In this document: in pieces, positions 26,759 through 35,580 of the stretch
How positions within the stretch are numbered: the first letter of the stretch is position 1
How the letters are laid out: every line of letters begins with the position of its first letter
DNA from: Ensifer adhaerens
GTDB lineage: Bacteria > Pseudomonadota > Alphaproteobacteria > Rhizobiales > Rhizobiaceae
Reading direction: 5' to 3'
Length of the DNA stretch: 64,000 nt
Assembly: GCA_900215285.1 (NCBI GenBank)
Contig: OCMG01000002.1
Coordinates: forward strand, 372,001 to 436,000
The notes under the pieces: model-generated
Told to the model about the DNA's origin: nothing
The model's input: the letters and a program-made list of their open reading frames with translations, nothing else
Database searches by the model: none
Program-made: the position numbers and the translations under genes

Positions 26759-26787
26759 TTGAAAGGCGTGCGGTGTGAGCGTCTAAT
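26759..26787 (+). promoter_or_regulatory. Predicted promoter of the BVMO gene
   Basis: TTGAAA (26759-26764) and TCTAAT (26782-26787) are separated by 17 bp, giving a leader of about 100 nt before the ATG at 26898. Operator copy 4 lies just upstream. Confidence 0.45.
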
Positions 26788-26897
26788 CCATCCCAAGAGG
26801 AGCAAGAGCCGCATTGCCGTTGCGTCGACGGGACCGTGGAAGGTCCAGCGAGACGCGGCGGCATCTATTCCATGCGGCTCGGTCGAGGAGGAGTGAC

Positions 26898-28529
26898 ATG
26901 AGCAATTCGAACCCTGTGAAGCGGCTGGACCTGGTTATTGTCGGCGGCGGCTTTGGCGGCATGTATGCGGTCTACAAGTTTCGCGAGATGGGCCTGAACA
27001 TCCAGGCCTTCGAGGCCGGTGGCGGGCTGGGCGGCGTGTGGTACTGGAACCGCTATCCCGGCGCGCGCGTCGATCTGCCCAGCATCGACTACTGCTTCTC
27101 CTTCTCCGAAGAAGTCCAGCAGGAATGGACATGGTCCGAGCAGTTCGCCGCCCAGCCGGAGCTGCTGCGCTACATCAATTTCGTCGCCGAACGGCTCGAT
27201 CTCAACAAGCATTTCCAGTTCAACACACGCGTCGTGAGCGCCGTGTGGGACGAGGCGCGCAAGCTCTGGGTGGTCAAGACCGACAAGGGCGAAACCTATG
27301 AGGCAACCTATTGCGTGATGGCGACCGGCCCGCTCTCCGTGCCGAAGGAGCCGGACATTGCCGGCTACAAGAAGTTCAAGGGCGAGGCCTATCATGCCGC
27401 CCGCTGGCCGCATGAGGAAGTCAGCTTCGCGGGAAAACGCGTCGGCGTCATCGGCACCGGCTCGACCGGCATTCAGATCGTGCAGGAAGTCGGCCCCAAA
27501 GCCGGCGAACTCTTCGTCTTCCAGCGCACGCCAAGCTTCACCATGCCCATGCGCAACCAGAAACTTGAGCCCGACTACGTGGCCGAGGTGAAGCGCAACT
27601 ACAAGGGCCTTCGCGAAGCCGCCCGCAACAGCGCCGTTGGCGGCCTGCGTCCCCAGTCCACCCGCGCCTTCTTCTCCGTCACGCCCAGCCAGCGTCAGGC
27701 GCTGCTGGAGGACTCGTGGAAACAGGGCGGCCTTGCCATGCTCGGCACTTTCTCCGACCTCCTCTACAACGAGGAAGCCAACGAACATGTCGCCGAATTC
27801 GTGCGCGGCAAGATCGGCGAGGTGGTGAAGGATCCGGTGACGGCGGAAAAGCTGAAGCCCAAGGGCTACCCGATCTTCGCCCGCCGCCCGTGCCTCGATT
27901 CGAGCTATTACGAGACCTATAATCTGCCGACCGTGCATCTCGTCGACTGCTTCGAGGAGCCGATCGTCGAGATTACCGAAAAGGGCGTTCGCACGGAGGG
28001 CCGCGAGATCGAACTCGACATGCTGATCTTCGCGACCGGCTATGACGGTCTCACCGGCGCCCTGCTCGCCTTCGACGTCGTCGGCCGCAACGGGCAGACC
28101 GTGAACGACAAGTGGCGCGAGGGCTCGCGCTCCTATCTCGGCCTGATGATGGAAGGCTTCCCCAACCTCTTCATGACCACCGGCCCGAACGGCCCGGCCG
28201 CCCTCGCCAACATCGTGGCGATCAGCGAGAACGACGTGAACTGGATTGCCGACGCCATCGTGCATATGGACGAGCACGGACTTTCCGCGATGGAGCCGAC
28301 GAAGAAGGTCGAGGACGACTGGATGGACCTCGTCGCCTCGCTTGCCCAGCGCTCTCTGCTGCTCAAGGCCAAGACCTGGTATCTCGGCACCAACGTGAAG
28401 GACAAGCCGCAGGGCCTGACGCTCTTCACCGGCGGCTTCCACAAGTACCGCGACTTCTGCGCCGCAGCCACGCAGAATGGCTACGCGAACTTCAGCTTCG
28501 AACAGCGCGACAAGTCAGCGGCAGCCTGA
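26898..28529 (+). CDS. Flavin-containing (Baeyer-Villiger-type) monooxygenase
   Basis: A 543-residue class B flavoprotein monooxygenase. The FAD-binding GGGFGG is at 16-21, the NADPH-binding GTGSTG at 186-191. Between them the exact Baeyer-Villiger fingerprint FxGxxxHxxxWP spans F160 to P171 (KFKGEAYHAARWP). The length equals that of cyclohexanone monooxygenases. The N-terminal YWNRYPGARVDLPSIDYCFSFSEE also matches that group. It converts ketones to esters or lactones with O2 and NADPH, without a separate reductase. The ATG at 26898 has GAGGAGG upstream; a longer open frame is not supported. It has its own promoter with operator copy 4 and a terminator. Confidence 0.92.
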   Translation: MSNSNPVKRLDLVIVGGGFGGMYAVYKFREMGLNIQAFEAGGGLGGVWYWNRYPGARVDLPSIDYCFSFSEEVQQEWTWSEQFAAQPELLRYINFVAERLDLNKHFQFNTRVVSAVWDEARKLWVVKTDKGETYEATYCVMATGPLSVPKEPDIAGYKKFKGEAYHAARWPHEEVSFAGKRVGVIGTGSTGIQIVQEVGPKAGELFVFQRTPSFTMPMRNQKLEPDYVAEVKRNYKGLREAARNSAVGGLRPQSTRAFFSVTPSQRQALLEDSWKQGGLAMLGTFSDLLYNEEANEHVAEFVRGKIGEVVKDPVTAEKLKPKGYPIFARRPCLDSSYYETYNLPTVHLVDCFEEPIVEITEKGVRTEGREIELDMLIFATGYDGLTGALLAFDVVGRNGQTVNDKWREGSRSYLGLMMEGFPNLFMTTGPNGPAALANIVAISENDVNWIADAIVHMDEHGLSAMEPTKKVEDDWMDLVASLAQRSLLLKAKTWYLGTNVKDKPQGLTLFTGGFHKYRDFCAAATQNGYANFSFEQRDKSAAA

Positions 28530-28556
28530 ACCAGCCGCTTCAAGAATGAGGAAGAT

Positions 28557-28585
28557 GGGTCGGCGGAAACGCCGGCCCGTTTTTT
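28557..28585 (+). terminator. Intrinsic terminator after the BVMO gene
   Basis: A GGGTCGGCG-GAAA-CGCCGGCCC hairpin (one G-T pair) at 28557-28578 is followed by G and six T. It separates the BVMO gene from the convergent HPP-CBS gene, whose stop begins at 28588. Confidence 0.88.
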
Positions 28586-28587
28586 AA

Positions 28588-29733
28588 TCAGGAAGCCTCA
28601 GCCATATCCAGATCGGCGCGGAAAAGGGCCGCGAGGAGATCACCCTGGCTGACCACACCGACAAGACGTTCGGCCTGGTTGACGACCGGGATCGTGTGCA
28701 GCCCCTCCTCCACCATGCGCATGACCAGCGCGAAGGCCGAGGCTTCCGGCCTTGTCGCCTGAATGCGACGATCCATGATGTCACCGACCAGGCGCGGCAC
28801 AGGCTGACGGCTAAGCGAGGCGAGCACGCGGCGGCGGAAGCCGAGATGCAGGTTGCCATCATCGGACAGAACCGAGTTCGAGAAGAAGTCGGCCTGCGAA
28901 ATCATGCCGACGAGCTTGCCGGAACCATCCACCACCGGCAGCGCCTTGACGTGATGGATGGAGAAGAGCCGCCATGCCGCGCGCAACGGATCTTCAGCGC
29001 GCACGGTCAGCAGGTTGCGGGACATGATCTCGCCCGTCAGCAGACCGTGATGCTGGCGCTCATGCGCGGCCAACTGCGTCCGACGAAAGAGCGCGGCCAT
29101 CGTGTCGGGACTGACATCGACCACTTCGTCGAATTCTTCCAACACCTCTTCGATATCCGCCTCGATCGGGTCCGCCTTTTCGGCCCCGCCGCCGACCGCT
29201 GGCGCCTTATGGGGCAGATGCGGGTAACGGTGGCCCGTGAGGTTATTATATGCGAGAGCCAGCGCCAGCAGCAGAATGGAATTGAGCGCCACCGGCGTCA
29301 GCACGAACCAGTAGCCGCTGGCGTGAACGGCCGAGCCGCCCAGTACCGCCGTCAGCGCCACAGCGCCACTCGGCGGATGCAGGCAATTGAGCACCAGCAT
29401 GGCAGCGATTGCCAGACCGACGGCAAGAGCCGCGGCAAACAGCGGCTGCGGGATGAAGAGTGCGCAGGTGACGCCGATCAGCGCCGCCACGACATTGCCG
29501 CCGAGGATCGACCAGGGCTGGGCGAGCGGGCTCGCGGGCGCGGCAAAGAGCAGCACGGCCGAGGCGCCCATCGGCGCGACGAGAAGCGGTGCGGCAAGAC
29601 CATTATTGCCCAATGCCAACGTGCTGACGAGCCCGGTCAGCGCAATGCCGAGCAGCGCACCGCCCGCCGCACGGCCGCGCTCGCGCAGGCTGGTCGGGGC
29701 AAGCGAGGGATTGAGCCGCTGAAAGATCGACAT
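28588..29733 (-). CDS. HPP-family membrane protein with C-terminal CBS pair
   Basis: A 381-residue protein. The N-terminal half (about 20-175) holds several membrane segments with the family's CLHPPSGA motif (about 116-123). The C-terminal half (about 235-375) is a tandem CBS domain (IMSRNLLTVRAEDPLRAAWRLFSIHHVKALPVVDGSGKLVGMISQAD; then IMDRRIQATRPEASAFALVMRMVEEGLHTIPVVNQAERLVGVVSQGDLLAAL). HPP proteins are linked to nitrite transport in cyanobacteria and plants. CBS pairs sense adenine nucleotides. It is transcribed alone, apparently unrelated to the catabolic island. Confidence 0.88.
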   Translation of the reverse strand: MSIFQRLNPSLAPTSLRERGRAAGGALLGIALTGLVSTLALGNNGLAAPLLVAPMGASAVLLFAAPASPLAQPWSILGGNVVAALIGVTCALFIPQPLFAAALAVGLAIAAMLVLNCLHPPSGAVALTAVLGGSAVHASGYWFVLTPVALNSILLLALALAYNNLTGHRYPHLPHKAPAVGGGAEKADPIEADIEEVLEEFDEVVDVSPDTMAALFRRTQLAAHERQHHGLLTGEIMSRNLLTVRAEDPLRAAWRLFSIHHVKALPVVDGSGKLVGMISQADFFSNSVLSDDGNLHLGFRRRVLASLSRQPVPRLVGDIMDRRIQATRPEASAFALVMRMVEEGLHTIPVVNQAERLVGVVSQGDLLAALFRADLDMAEAS

Positions 29734-29966
29734 AAGGAACCACCGCGAATGTGAAGACGCGGTCGAAATATCAGCTTTCAGGCGTTCAGGTGAGGCCGGA
29801 ACATTCTAAAATGGTTCGCATTGGCGAAAAATTTCGCTTTTGCCGAAAAACGATGCATTGCAGCGACGCAATCCGCACCCGCCTGACTTCGCCAAGTCTC
29901 CCTCCTGCCAGCCACTGCATAAATCGCAGGCAGAAGAGCGCGAAACACGACGGCCCACCACTTGCG

Positions 29967-30773
29967 TCAGTAAACCTGCATGTCGCCCGTCGCCCCCGCG
30001 GGCTCAGTCTTGTGATAGTCGTCCAACAGCTTCCGCGCTGCGTTGGCGAAGAGTGTGACGTCATTGCCGATGGCGACGAAGGTCGCGCCGAGTTCGACAT
30101 ACCGTTTGGTCAGCGCCAGATCGCCAATCAGGATGCCGGCAGCCTTGCCGTGCTTCTGAACGCGCGCAATCGCGTCCTCAATGACAGCCTGCACCTCCGG
30201 GTGCCCCGGCTGGCCGAGATAGCCCATGTCGGCGGCAAGATCGGCGGGGCCGATGAAGACGCCATCGACGCCCTCCGTCGCGGCAATATCGTCGAGGGCA
30301 GCGATACCGGCCCGGTTTTCCACCTGCAGGAGAAGGCAGACTTCGTCATTGGCCGTCTGCAGATAGTCCGGGATGCTGTTGTACCCGGAAGCGCGGGCGA
30401 GGATCGAGCCGACGCCACGCACGCCTTCCGGCGGATAGCGCATGGCCTTCACCATGGCCTCCGCCATCTCACGGCTGTCGACCATGGGGATCAGCAGCGT
30501 CTGCGCGCCGACATCGAGCAATTGCTTGATGATCCAGGTCTCGCCGATCGGCGGACGGATGATCGGATGTGAGGACGAGCCCGCCATGGCACGCAGTTGC
30601 GCGATCATCATCGGCAGATCGTTCGGGGCATGCTCGCCGTCGATCAGCAGCCAGTCGAAACCGACCTTCGAGGAGATTTCGACTGCGGTCGGCGAGGTCA
30701 GCGCCTGCCAGAAGCCGATCTGCGTCCGCCCTTCCTTGAGCGCCTGCTTGAAGGGGTTTTTAGGCGCGGGCAT
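29967..30773 (-). CDS. HpcH/HpaI-family class II aldolase (4-hydroxy-2-oxo acid aldolase type)
   Basis: A 268-residue HpaI/GarL-like aldolase. The catalytic segment is DWLLIDGEHAPND (H48, after E47), followed by an RPP turn and LLLQVENRAGI with the metal-binding Glu. FIGPADLAADMGYLGQPGHPEV supplies the Asp ligand. Family members cleave 4-hydroxy-2-oxoheptanedioate, 2-keto-3-deoxyglucarate or related acids to pyruvate plus an aldehyde, with a divalent metal. It stands alone between the HPP and PfkB genes, so the substrate is open. A role at the end of a ring-degradation or sugar-acid path is possible. Confidence 0.88.
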   Translation of the reverse strand: MPAPKNPFKQALKEGRTQIGFWQALTSPTAVEISSKVGFDWLLIDGEHAPNDLPMMIAQLRAMAGSSSHPIIRPPIGETWIIKQLLDVGAQTLLIPMVDSREMAEAMVKAMRYPPEGVRGVGSILARASGYNSIPDYLQTANDEVCLLLQVENRAGIAALDDIAATEGVDGVFIGPADLAADMGYLGQPGHPEVQAVIEDAIARVQKHGKAAGILIGDLALTKRYVELGATFVAIGNDVTLFANAARKLLDDYHKTEPAGATGDMQVY

Positions 30774-30941
30774 GAGAAAATTCCTTTTTTATCCAAACAG
30801 CTTGCAAGGCGTTCTGCATCCGAAACGAACTTGATGCATCACGTTAAGCGGAGGCCTTTTCTATTCTCGTCCGCCCCCAGTGCGCAAGCCGGCACGATCA
30901 TTCCCAGGCGAGGCCGCGGCGAAGGAGCCACCTTTTCCGCC

Positions 30942-31045
30942 AGAGCAAATCCAGCGAAAGTGGAAACCGGTTTCGCGTCCGGAATTGCGCAAAAACAAAG
31001 CGATAGATCGTTTCAGCGCTTCCATGAAACACTGAAACGATCTAA
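30942..31045. repeat. Short rhizobial intergenic repeat, copy B (longest)
   Basis: The same core as copy A (AATCCAGCGAAAGTGG ... GGAAACCGGTTTCGCGTCC ... TTGCGC), extended by GATAGATCGTTTCAGCG. It carries an inverted repeat GATCGTTTCAG/CTGAAACGATC that can form a hairpin. It fills most of the 30774-31144 gap. The remainder of that gap shows no gene or clear promoter. Confidence 0.75.
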
Positions 31046-31144
31046 ACTCTTCGTGGCGACGCGTGCGCAAGATGACGAGCGGCAATTTCCTGCCGCGCCA
31101 TTTGCCGACCAGGGCCAAAAGCCGTCGGGATCGACATGACGACC

Positions 31145-32101
31145 TCACGACTGAGGCGGTTCGGGCTGTCCCACGGGTTCGCCGAGGTGTCCCTCATAGA
31201 TGGCAAATACATCGTCGCGGTGGCAAAGCTCGGTTCCGGGCGTGATGGCCGCGGCAGCGCCGGCGGCGAGACCGAACCGGAAGGCCTCCTCAATCGGCGC
31301 CCCCTGCTCCAACCTCCAAACAAGCCCTGCCAGGAAACTGTCGCCCGCCCCGACCGCCGAGCGCACGGGCACATGGATCGCCGGCAGACGCAGGTTGATC
31401 TGGCGCCCGACCAGCAAGGCACCGGAGCGGCCGAGCGTCACGGTCACATATTCGGCCCAGCCCTCGCTCACGATCTGTCGCGCCGTTTCAGCAATGCCAC
31501 GTTCATCCAGCGTTTTGCCGGCAATGGTCTCCAACTCGCTGAGACTCGGCTTGATGAGAAACAGCTTTGCCTGTTTCAGCGTCGTCTGCAGCGGCTTGCC
31601 GGAGGTATCGAGCACGACCTTGACCCCAGCGGAAGCGGCAACAGCCGCCATCCGGGCGTAGGTGTAGTCCGGCGCATTGCGGGGCAGCGAACCGCTGAGC
31701 ACCAGAAAGTCGCCCTTGAAGCTGCGTACGGCATCCATGGCACTTTCAATTTCTTCGGAGGACACTGCCGGCCCATCCGGGACGAAGCGATACTCCAGCC
31801 CGGTCTCTTCCTCGTAGACCATGAAGGCGAGCCTCGTCGGCTCCGCCGTGCGGACGGCCGTCACATCAATGGCAGCTCCAGCAAGCGCATCCAGGAGGAG
31901 CGCCCCGGTCTCGCCGCCACACATGACAAGCAGCTGGGGCCGGCCGCCGAGCATCGCGATGACACGGGCCACATTTACTCCGCCGCCGCCGGCATGGCGG
32001 CGCTGGTTGTGTGTGCGCACCTTGCGCGTCGGCAGCACACGCGTCGCATCACTGGACACATCGACGGAAGGATTGAGCGCCACGGCAAGAATTGTCATCA
32101 T
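31145..32101 (-). CDS. PfkB-family sugar (phosphofructo) kinase
   Basis: A 318-residue PfkB/ribokinase-fold kinase. It opens MMTILAVALNPSVDVSSDATRVLP, as in 1-phosphofructokinase and minor 6-phosphofructokinase. The substrate segment is AGGGGVNVARVIAMLGG and the C-terminal anion-hole/catalytic motif is SAVGAGDSFLAGLVWRLEQG at about 240-260, with the catalytic Asp in GAGD. It phosphorylates a sugar or sugar phosphate with ATP. Its place beside the phosphoribosyltransferase and the nucleoside locus permits a role with ribose released from nucleosides, but the sequence looks more like the FruK/PfkB branch. Confidence 0.88.
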   Translation of the reverse strand: MMTILAVALNPSVDVSSDATRVLPTRKVRTHNQRRHAGGGGVNVARVIAMLGGRPQLLVMCGGETGALLLDALAGAAIDVTAVRTAEPTRLAFMVYEEETGLEYRFVPDGPAVSSEEIESAMDAVRSFKGDFLVLSGSLPRNAPDYTYARMAAVAASAGVKVVLDTSGKPLQTTLKQAKLFLIKPSLSELETIAGKTLDERGIAETARQIVSEGWAEYVTVTLGRSGALLVGRQINLRLPAIHVPVRSAVGAGDSFLAGLVWRLEQGAPIEEAFRFGLAAGAAAAITPGTELCHRDDVFAIYEGHLGEPVGQPEPPQS

Positions 32102-32238
32102 TTCCCTCCACCGATCCGTTCATGCAGAACTTAGGAAGCGACCCCCTCCACGGCTTTGATTTGCGTCAAACGCCAAAGTCTGGCCGGGATCGGCCGGATC
32201 CTGTTCCGGAACCCTACAATCCCGAGAAGGAGGAAGCC

Positions 32239-32337
32239 ATGACCCGCGAGTTTCCCTGGAATGCGGACGACATTAAAACAATTCCGGCAAACGCGGAAAC
32301 CGGTTCCGCGTCCGGATTGCATGAAACAAAACGATAG
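32239..32337 (+). CDS. Possible small ORF whose 3' half is a rhizobial repeat
   Basis: An ATG at 32239 with a strong AAGGAGG ribosome-binding site 6 nt upstream opens a 32-codon frame (start MTREFPWNADDIK). From about codon 14 the frame runs into the short rhizobial repeat and ends in TAG within it. It may be a real small protein, or a gene truncated or extended by insertion of the repeat. No family is recognised. Confidence 0.3.
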   Translation: MTREFPWNADDIKTIPANAETGSASGLHETKR

Positions 32338-32364
32338 ATCGCTTCCCTGAATCGCGGAAGCGAG
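32280..32364. repeat. Short rhizobial intergenic repeat, copy C (diverged)
   Basis: AATTCCGGCAAACGCGG, GGAAACCGGTTCCGCGTCC, TTGCATGAAAC and GATAGATCGCTTCC match copies A and B with scattered changes. An inverted repeat (CGCTTCC/GGAAGCG) lies at its right end. It abuts the stop codon of the phosphoribosyltransferase gene. Confidence 0.65.
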
Positions 32365-33075
32365 CTAGCCGGTGGCAAACCAACCGCCGGCCTCCCCCTG
32401 CCGTAGCATCGGTGTTTCAAAAACACCGCGCACGCGGCTGACGACGTCCGGCGCCTCGGCAGAGAGTGCCGCCTGCCAGCGCCGGGTTTGCAACATCGCC
32501 GCACCAATGGCGACCGGCTCGATGTTCGCGTGCTGCATCAGCCGCAAACCTGCCAGTATCGACGCGCCGCTACTCAGCACATCATCGATCAGAAGGACCC
32601 GGCAGCCCTCCAGGATCGGCAGCATGCGCGGATCGATGAAAAGCCGCTTCTCATGGCCGGGACTTGTGATCGAGGACAGAGGAACCGAAAGCTCCTCGCG
32701 ATACCAGAACTTGCGTGACGTGCCGAGAGGCACATAGCGCGTATGGCCCAGCTTCGACGCCGTGGCCGCCGCCAGTGTCAGGCCAAGCGTGGGCAGGCCG
32801 ACCACGATCTCAGGGTTCAGATCCTGCACGCGCGCGGCCAGAAGCGTTGCAAGCCGATCGACAACAGCAAAACTCGCCTGATTGATGATCAGCGATGCCA
32901 GCGCGTGTTTCCCATCGGCGAGCGGTCTGATGGGCAGGCACAACTCGCCGCCATCCGGCAACCTTGCGGGATAGAAGCTGGAAAACCCCTCGCGCGGCTC
33001 GCGGTCGAGCGTCCCCGCAGGCAGGATCTCCTGCCAGAATTCATGCGGCTGAATCGTGTCTGGGGCATCGTCCAT
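32365..33075 (-). CDS. Phosphoribosyltransferase
   Basis: A 236-residue type I phosphoribosyltransferase. The PRPP-binding loop is VLLIDDVLSSGASILAGL at about 168-185, preceded by the EIVVGLPTLGLTLAAATASKLGHTRYVPL segment. I chose the ATG at 33075 (MDDAPDT); an open frame upstream is the antisense of the neighbouring M20 gene. It is divergent from a gene cluster with nucleoside hydrolase and adenine deaminase. It is therefore a good candidate for converting the freed purine base to its nucleotide, though specificity cannot be read and pyrimidine bases are possible. Confidence 0.85.
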   Translation of the reverse strand: MDDAPDTIQPHEFWQEILPAGTLDREPREGFSSFYPARLPDGGELCLPIRPLADGKHALASLIINQASFAVVDRLATLLAARVQDLNPEIVVGLPTLGLTLAAATASKLGHTRYVPLGTSRKFWYREELSVPLSSITSPGHEKRLFIDPRMLPILEGCRVLLIDDVLSSGASILAGLRLMQHANIEPVAIGAAMLQTRRWQAALSAEAPDVVSRVRGVFETPMLRQGEAGGWFATG

Positions 33076-33195
33076 GGGGGCTCCCGGGATTGAAACGGGC
33101 AAGGCTTGCGGATACGCTTCGTGCTGTGCGGCATACATGCCAAGCTTCCGCGCGCCGCGCAACTTCAACTCCCCACCAGAACCGACGGCATATCC

Positions 33196-34356
33196 ATGGA
33201 CATTTCCGAACAAGATCTGCGGGATCTCATCAATCTGCGCCACGATCTGCACAGTCATCCCGAACTGGGCTTCGAAGAGGAGCGGACAAGCGGCATCGTC
33301 GCCAACCTGCTGGAGGAAGCCGGCATCGAGGTTCATCGCGGGCTGGGCGGCACGGGCGTCGTCGGCACGTTGCGGGTCGGAAACGGACCGCGCAGCATCG
33401 GATTGCGGGCCGACATGGATGCACTGGCCATGCCTGAGCAGGCAGAACGGCCTTACAAGTCCCGCATTCCCGGCAAGATGCATGCCTGTGGCCATGACGG
33501 GCATACCGTGCTGCTTCTGGGCGCTGCGCGACAGCTGGCCCGCACGAAGAACTTCTCCGGCACTGTGCATTTCATCTTCCAGCCGGCGGAGGAAGGACGC
33601 GGCGGCGCCAAACGCATGATCGAAGAAGGCTTCTTCGACCTCTTTCCCTGTGATGCGGTTTACGGCCTGCATAACATGCCGGGCTTGGCCACCGACGAAA
33701 TGGCCGTTGTCTCCGGCCCGCAGCTCGCCTCCTCCGACAGCTGGACCGTCACCTTCCGGGGCATCGGCACCCATGGCGCCAAACCGCATCTCGGCAGGGA
33801 CCCGGTGACCACTGCGGGCCATTTCCTCGCCGCACTCCAAACCATCGTGGGCCGTGTCGTGGATCCGCTCCAGCCGGCCGTCGTCAGCGCCTGTTCGGTC
33901 CAGGCCGGAAACCCGGAGGCGTTGAATGTCATTCCCGACATCGTCGAGATCGGCGGTACGGCGCGCGCCTACTCGCCCGTCGTGCGCGACCAGTTGGAGA
34001 CCGAAATCGGACGGCTGGCAGAAGGTGCCGCCGCCATGTTCGGCATGTCCGCAGATTATCGGTTCCTGCGCCGCATTCCGCCGGTGATCAACGATGCTGA
34101 CGCCACGCGACGTGCCCTTTCGGCCGCTTCCGCCGCCTGCGGGACAAAGGTGCGGACCGATTTTCCGCCTTCAACGGCCGGCGACGACTTCTCCTTCTTC
34201 TCGCAAGCCGTTCCAGGCGCCTATGTCTGGCTTGGCAACGGTCCCGCCGTCGATGGTGCTCTGCATCACAACAGCGCCTATGATTTCTGTGATGCCGCCA
34301 TTCCAACAGGTGTTCGATTTTGGACAACACTCGTGGAACAGGAATTGACCCCGTAG
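33196..34356 (+). CDS. M20D-family amidohydrolase (hippurate/IAA-amino acid hydrolase type)
   Basis: A 386-residue metallo-amidohydrolase. It opens LRDLINLRHDLHSHPELGFEEERTSGIVANLLEEAG. The metal site has HACGHDGHT (with the M20D-type Cys) and the carboxylate segment is FQPAEEGRGGAKRMIEEGFF. GTHGAKPHLGRDPV marks the dimerisation/oxyanion region, and the C-terminus holds the last metal ligand. It hydrolyses N-acyl amino acids. I chose the ATG at 33196; the longer frame to 33106 lacks domain sequence. It leads toward the transporter operon 167 bp downstream on the same strand. Confidence 0.88.
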   Translation: MDISEQDLRDLINLRHDLHSHPELGFEEERTSGIVANLLEEAGIEVHRGLGGTGVVGTLRVGNGPRSIGLRADMDALAMPEQAERPYKSRIPGKMHACGHDGHTVLLLGAARQLARTKNFSGTVHFIFQPAEEGRGGAKRMIEEGFFDLFPCDAVYGLHNMPGLATDEMAVVSGPQLASSDSWTVTFRGIGTHGAKPHLGRDPVTTAGHFLAALQTIVGRVVDPLQPAVVSACSVQAGNPEALNVIPDIVEIGGTARAYSPVVRDQLETEIGRLAEGAAAMFGMSADYRFLRRIPPVINDADATRRALSAASAACGTKVRTDFPPSTAGDDFSFFSQAVPGAYVWLGNGPAVDGALHHNSAYDFCDAAIPTGVRFWTTLVEQELTP

Positions 34357-34450
34357 AACCACGGTATTTGCTGCGGCATACGAATTCGAGATCATGTGGC
34401 GAAATGCAAGAATCCGTACGCTTCGATAGATTGATACGCGTCTTCTGCAG

Positions 34451-34479
34451 TTGCGAAATACTGTTTGCGATCCTAGTCT
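34451..34479 (+). promoter_or_regulatory. Possible promoter of the polyamine-type ABC operon
   Basis: TTGCGA (34451-34456) and TAGTCT (34474-34479) are 17 bp apart, 44 bp before the ATG of the binding protein, in a 167-bp gap. Moderate match only. Confidence 0.3.
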
Positions 34480-34523
34480 GACCGCAGAAAAGCGACCATC
34501 AAAGAACTAAAGGGAACAGCTTG

Positions 34524-35558
34524 ATGATCATCTCAACCATCCGCCGCCTTTCTGCCGCCACGCTTCTGCTGGCCGGCCTTTCCGCCCCTGCCTTTGCAGC
34601 CGACACGCTGACGATTTCCTGGTGGGGCTATAATGGCGACAAGCTAAACGCCAATATCATCGAGCCGTTCAAGAAAATCTGCGGCTGCGACATCGCCTTC
34701 GAAACCGGCAACAACGCCGACCGCCTCAACAAGCTGAAGGCCCGCGGCGGCAAGGGCGTCGACGTCATCTTCCTGACCGACAGCTATTCGCAGATCGGCA
34801 TTCAGGAGGGCCTGTTCCAGAAAATCGATCCGAAGACGATCCCGAACGTCAAGGAACTCTACGATCTCGCGCAGGATCCGCAGGGTGGTTACGGTCCTGC
34901 CTATACTGTTGGCCGCATCGGCATCGTCTATGACTCTGCCAAGGTGAAGACACCGATCACGTCCTGGAACGACCTGTGGCGAGAAGACCTGAAGAGTACG
35001 GTGTCGCTGCCGGGTATTACGACGACCGCCGGACCGCTCGTCGTTCTGCGCGCCGCCGCGCATGCCGGCGTCGATGCCTACAAGGACACCGACAAGGCGT
35101 TCGAGGCCGTTGCCGCGCTGAAACCGAACGTGGTCAAGAACTACAACACCGGCTCGGAACTGGTAAACCTGATCTCGACCGGCGAAGTCACCGTCTCGAT
35201 CGCACAGGACTTCACGCTCGGCTCGATCAAGAAGGCCGTGCCGACCATGACCTGGGCGACTCTTTCCGATGGCGATATCGCAACGCTGAACACCGTCAAC
35301 ATCCCGACCGGTTCGGAGCATCCGGAACTGGCGCAGAAGTTCATCAACTTCCTGCTTTCGAAGGATGTCCAGCAGATCGAAGCTGAACAGGCCGTGGACG
35401 CGCCGGTCAACAAGGGCGTGACGCTGACGCCGGAACAGGCCAAGATCTGGACCTATGGCGCGGACGCGATCGGCAAGCTCAACCGTGTCGCCTATGACAA
35501 GCTGAACGCGGTCAAGACCGACTGGATCGATCGCTGGAACGAAATTTTCGGCATGTAA
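34524..35558 (+). CDS. Spermidine/putrescine-type ABC transporter substrate-binding protein
   Basis: A 344-residue periplasmic binding protein of the PotD/PotF class. The signal peptide MIISTIRRLSAATLLLAGLSAPAFA is cleaved before AD, and ADTLTISWWGYNG opens the mature protein. The mature part shows the family's hinge segments (KARGGKGVDVIFLTDSYSQIG; GRIGIVYDSAKVKTPITSWNDLW). It begins at ATG 34524 after AGGGAAC; a TTG just before is less likely. It is the first gene of a four-component importer. The downstream enzymes suggest the cargo may be a nucleoside or nucleobase derivative rather than a polyamine. Confidence 0.9.
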   Translation: MIISTIRRLSAATLLLAGLSAPAFAADTLTISWWGYNGDKLNANIIEPFKKICGCDIAFETGNNADRLNKLKARGGKGVDVIFLTDSYSQIGIQEGLFQKIDPKTIPNVKELYDLAQDPQGGYGPAYTVGRIGIVYDSAKVKTPITSWNDLWREDLKSTVSLPGITTTAGPLVVLRAAAHAGVDAYKDTDKAFEAVAALKPNVVKNYNTGSELVNLISTGEVTVSIAQDFTLGSIKKAVPTMTWATLSDGDIATLNTVNIPTGSEHPELAQKFINFLLSKDVQQIEAEQAVDAPVNKGVTLTPEQAKIWTYGADAIGKLNRVAYDKLNAVKTDWIDRWNEIFGM

Positions 35559-35580
35559 GGGCTCAGGCCTGACGTCCGCG

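Noticed and set aside
23408..28529. Flavin reductase as the partner of the 26898 monooxygenase
   Set aside because: That enzyme has its own NADPH-binding GTGSTG and the Baeyer-Villiger fingerprint, so it needs no separate reductase.
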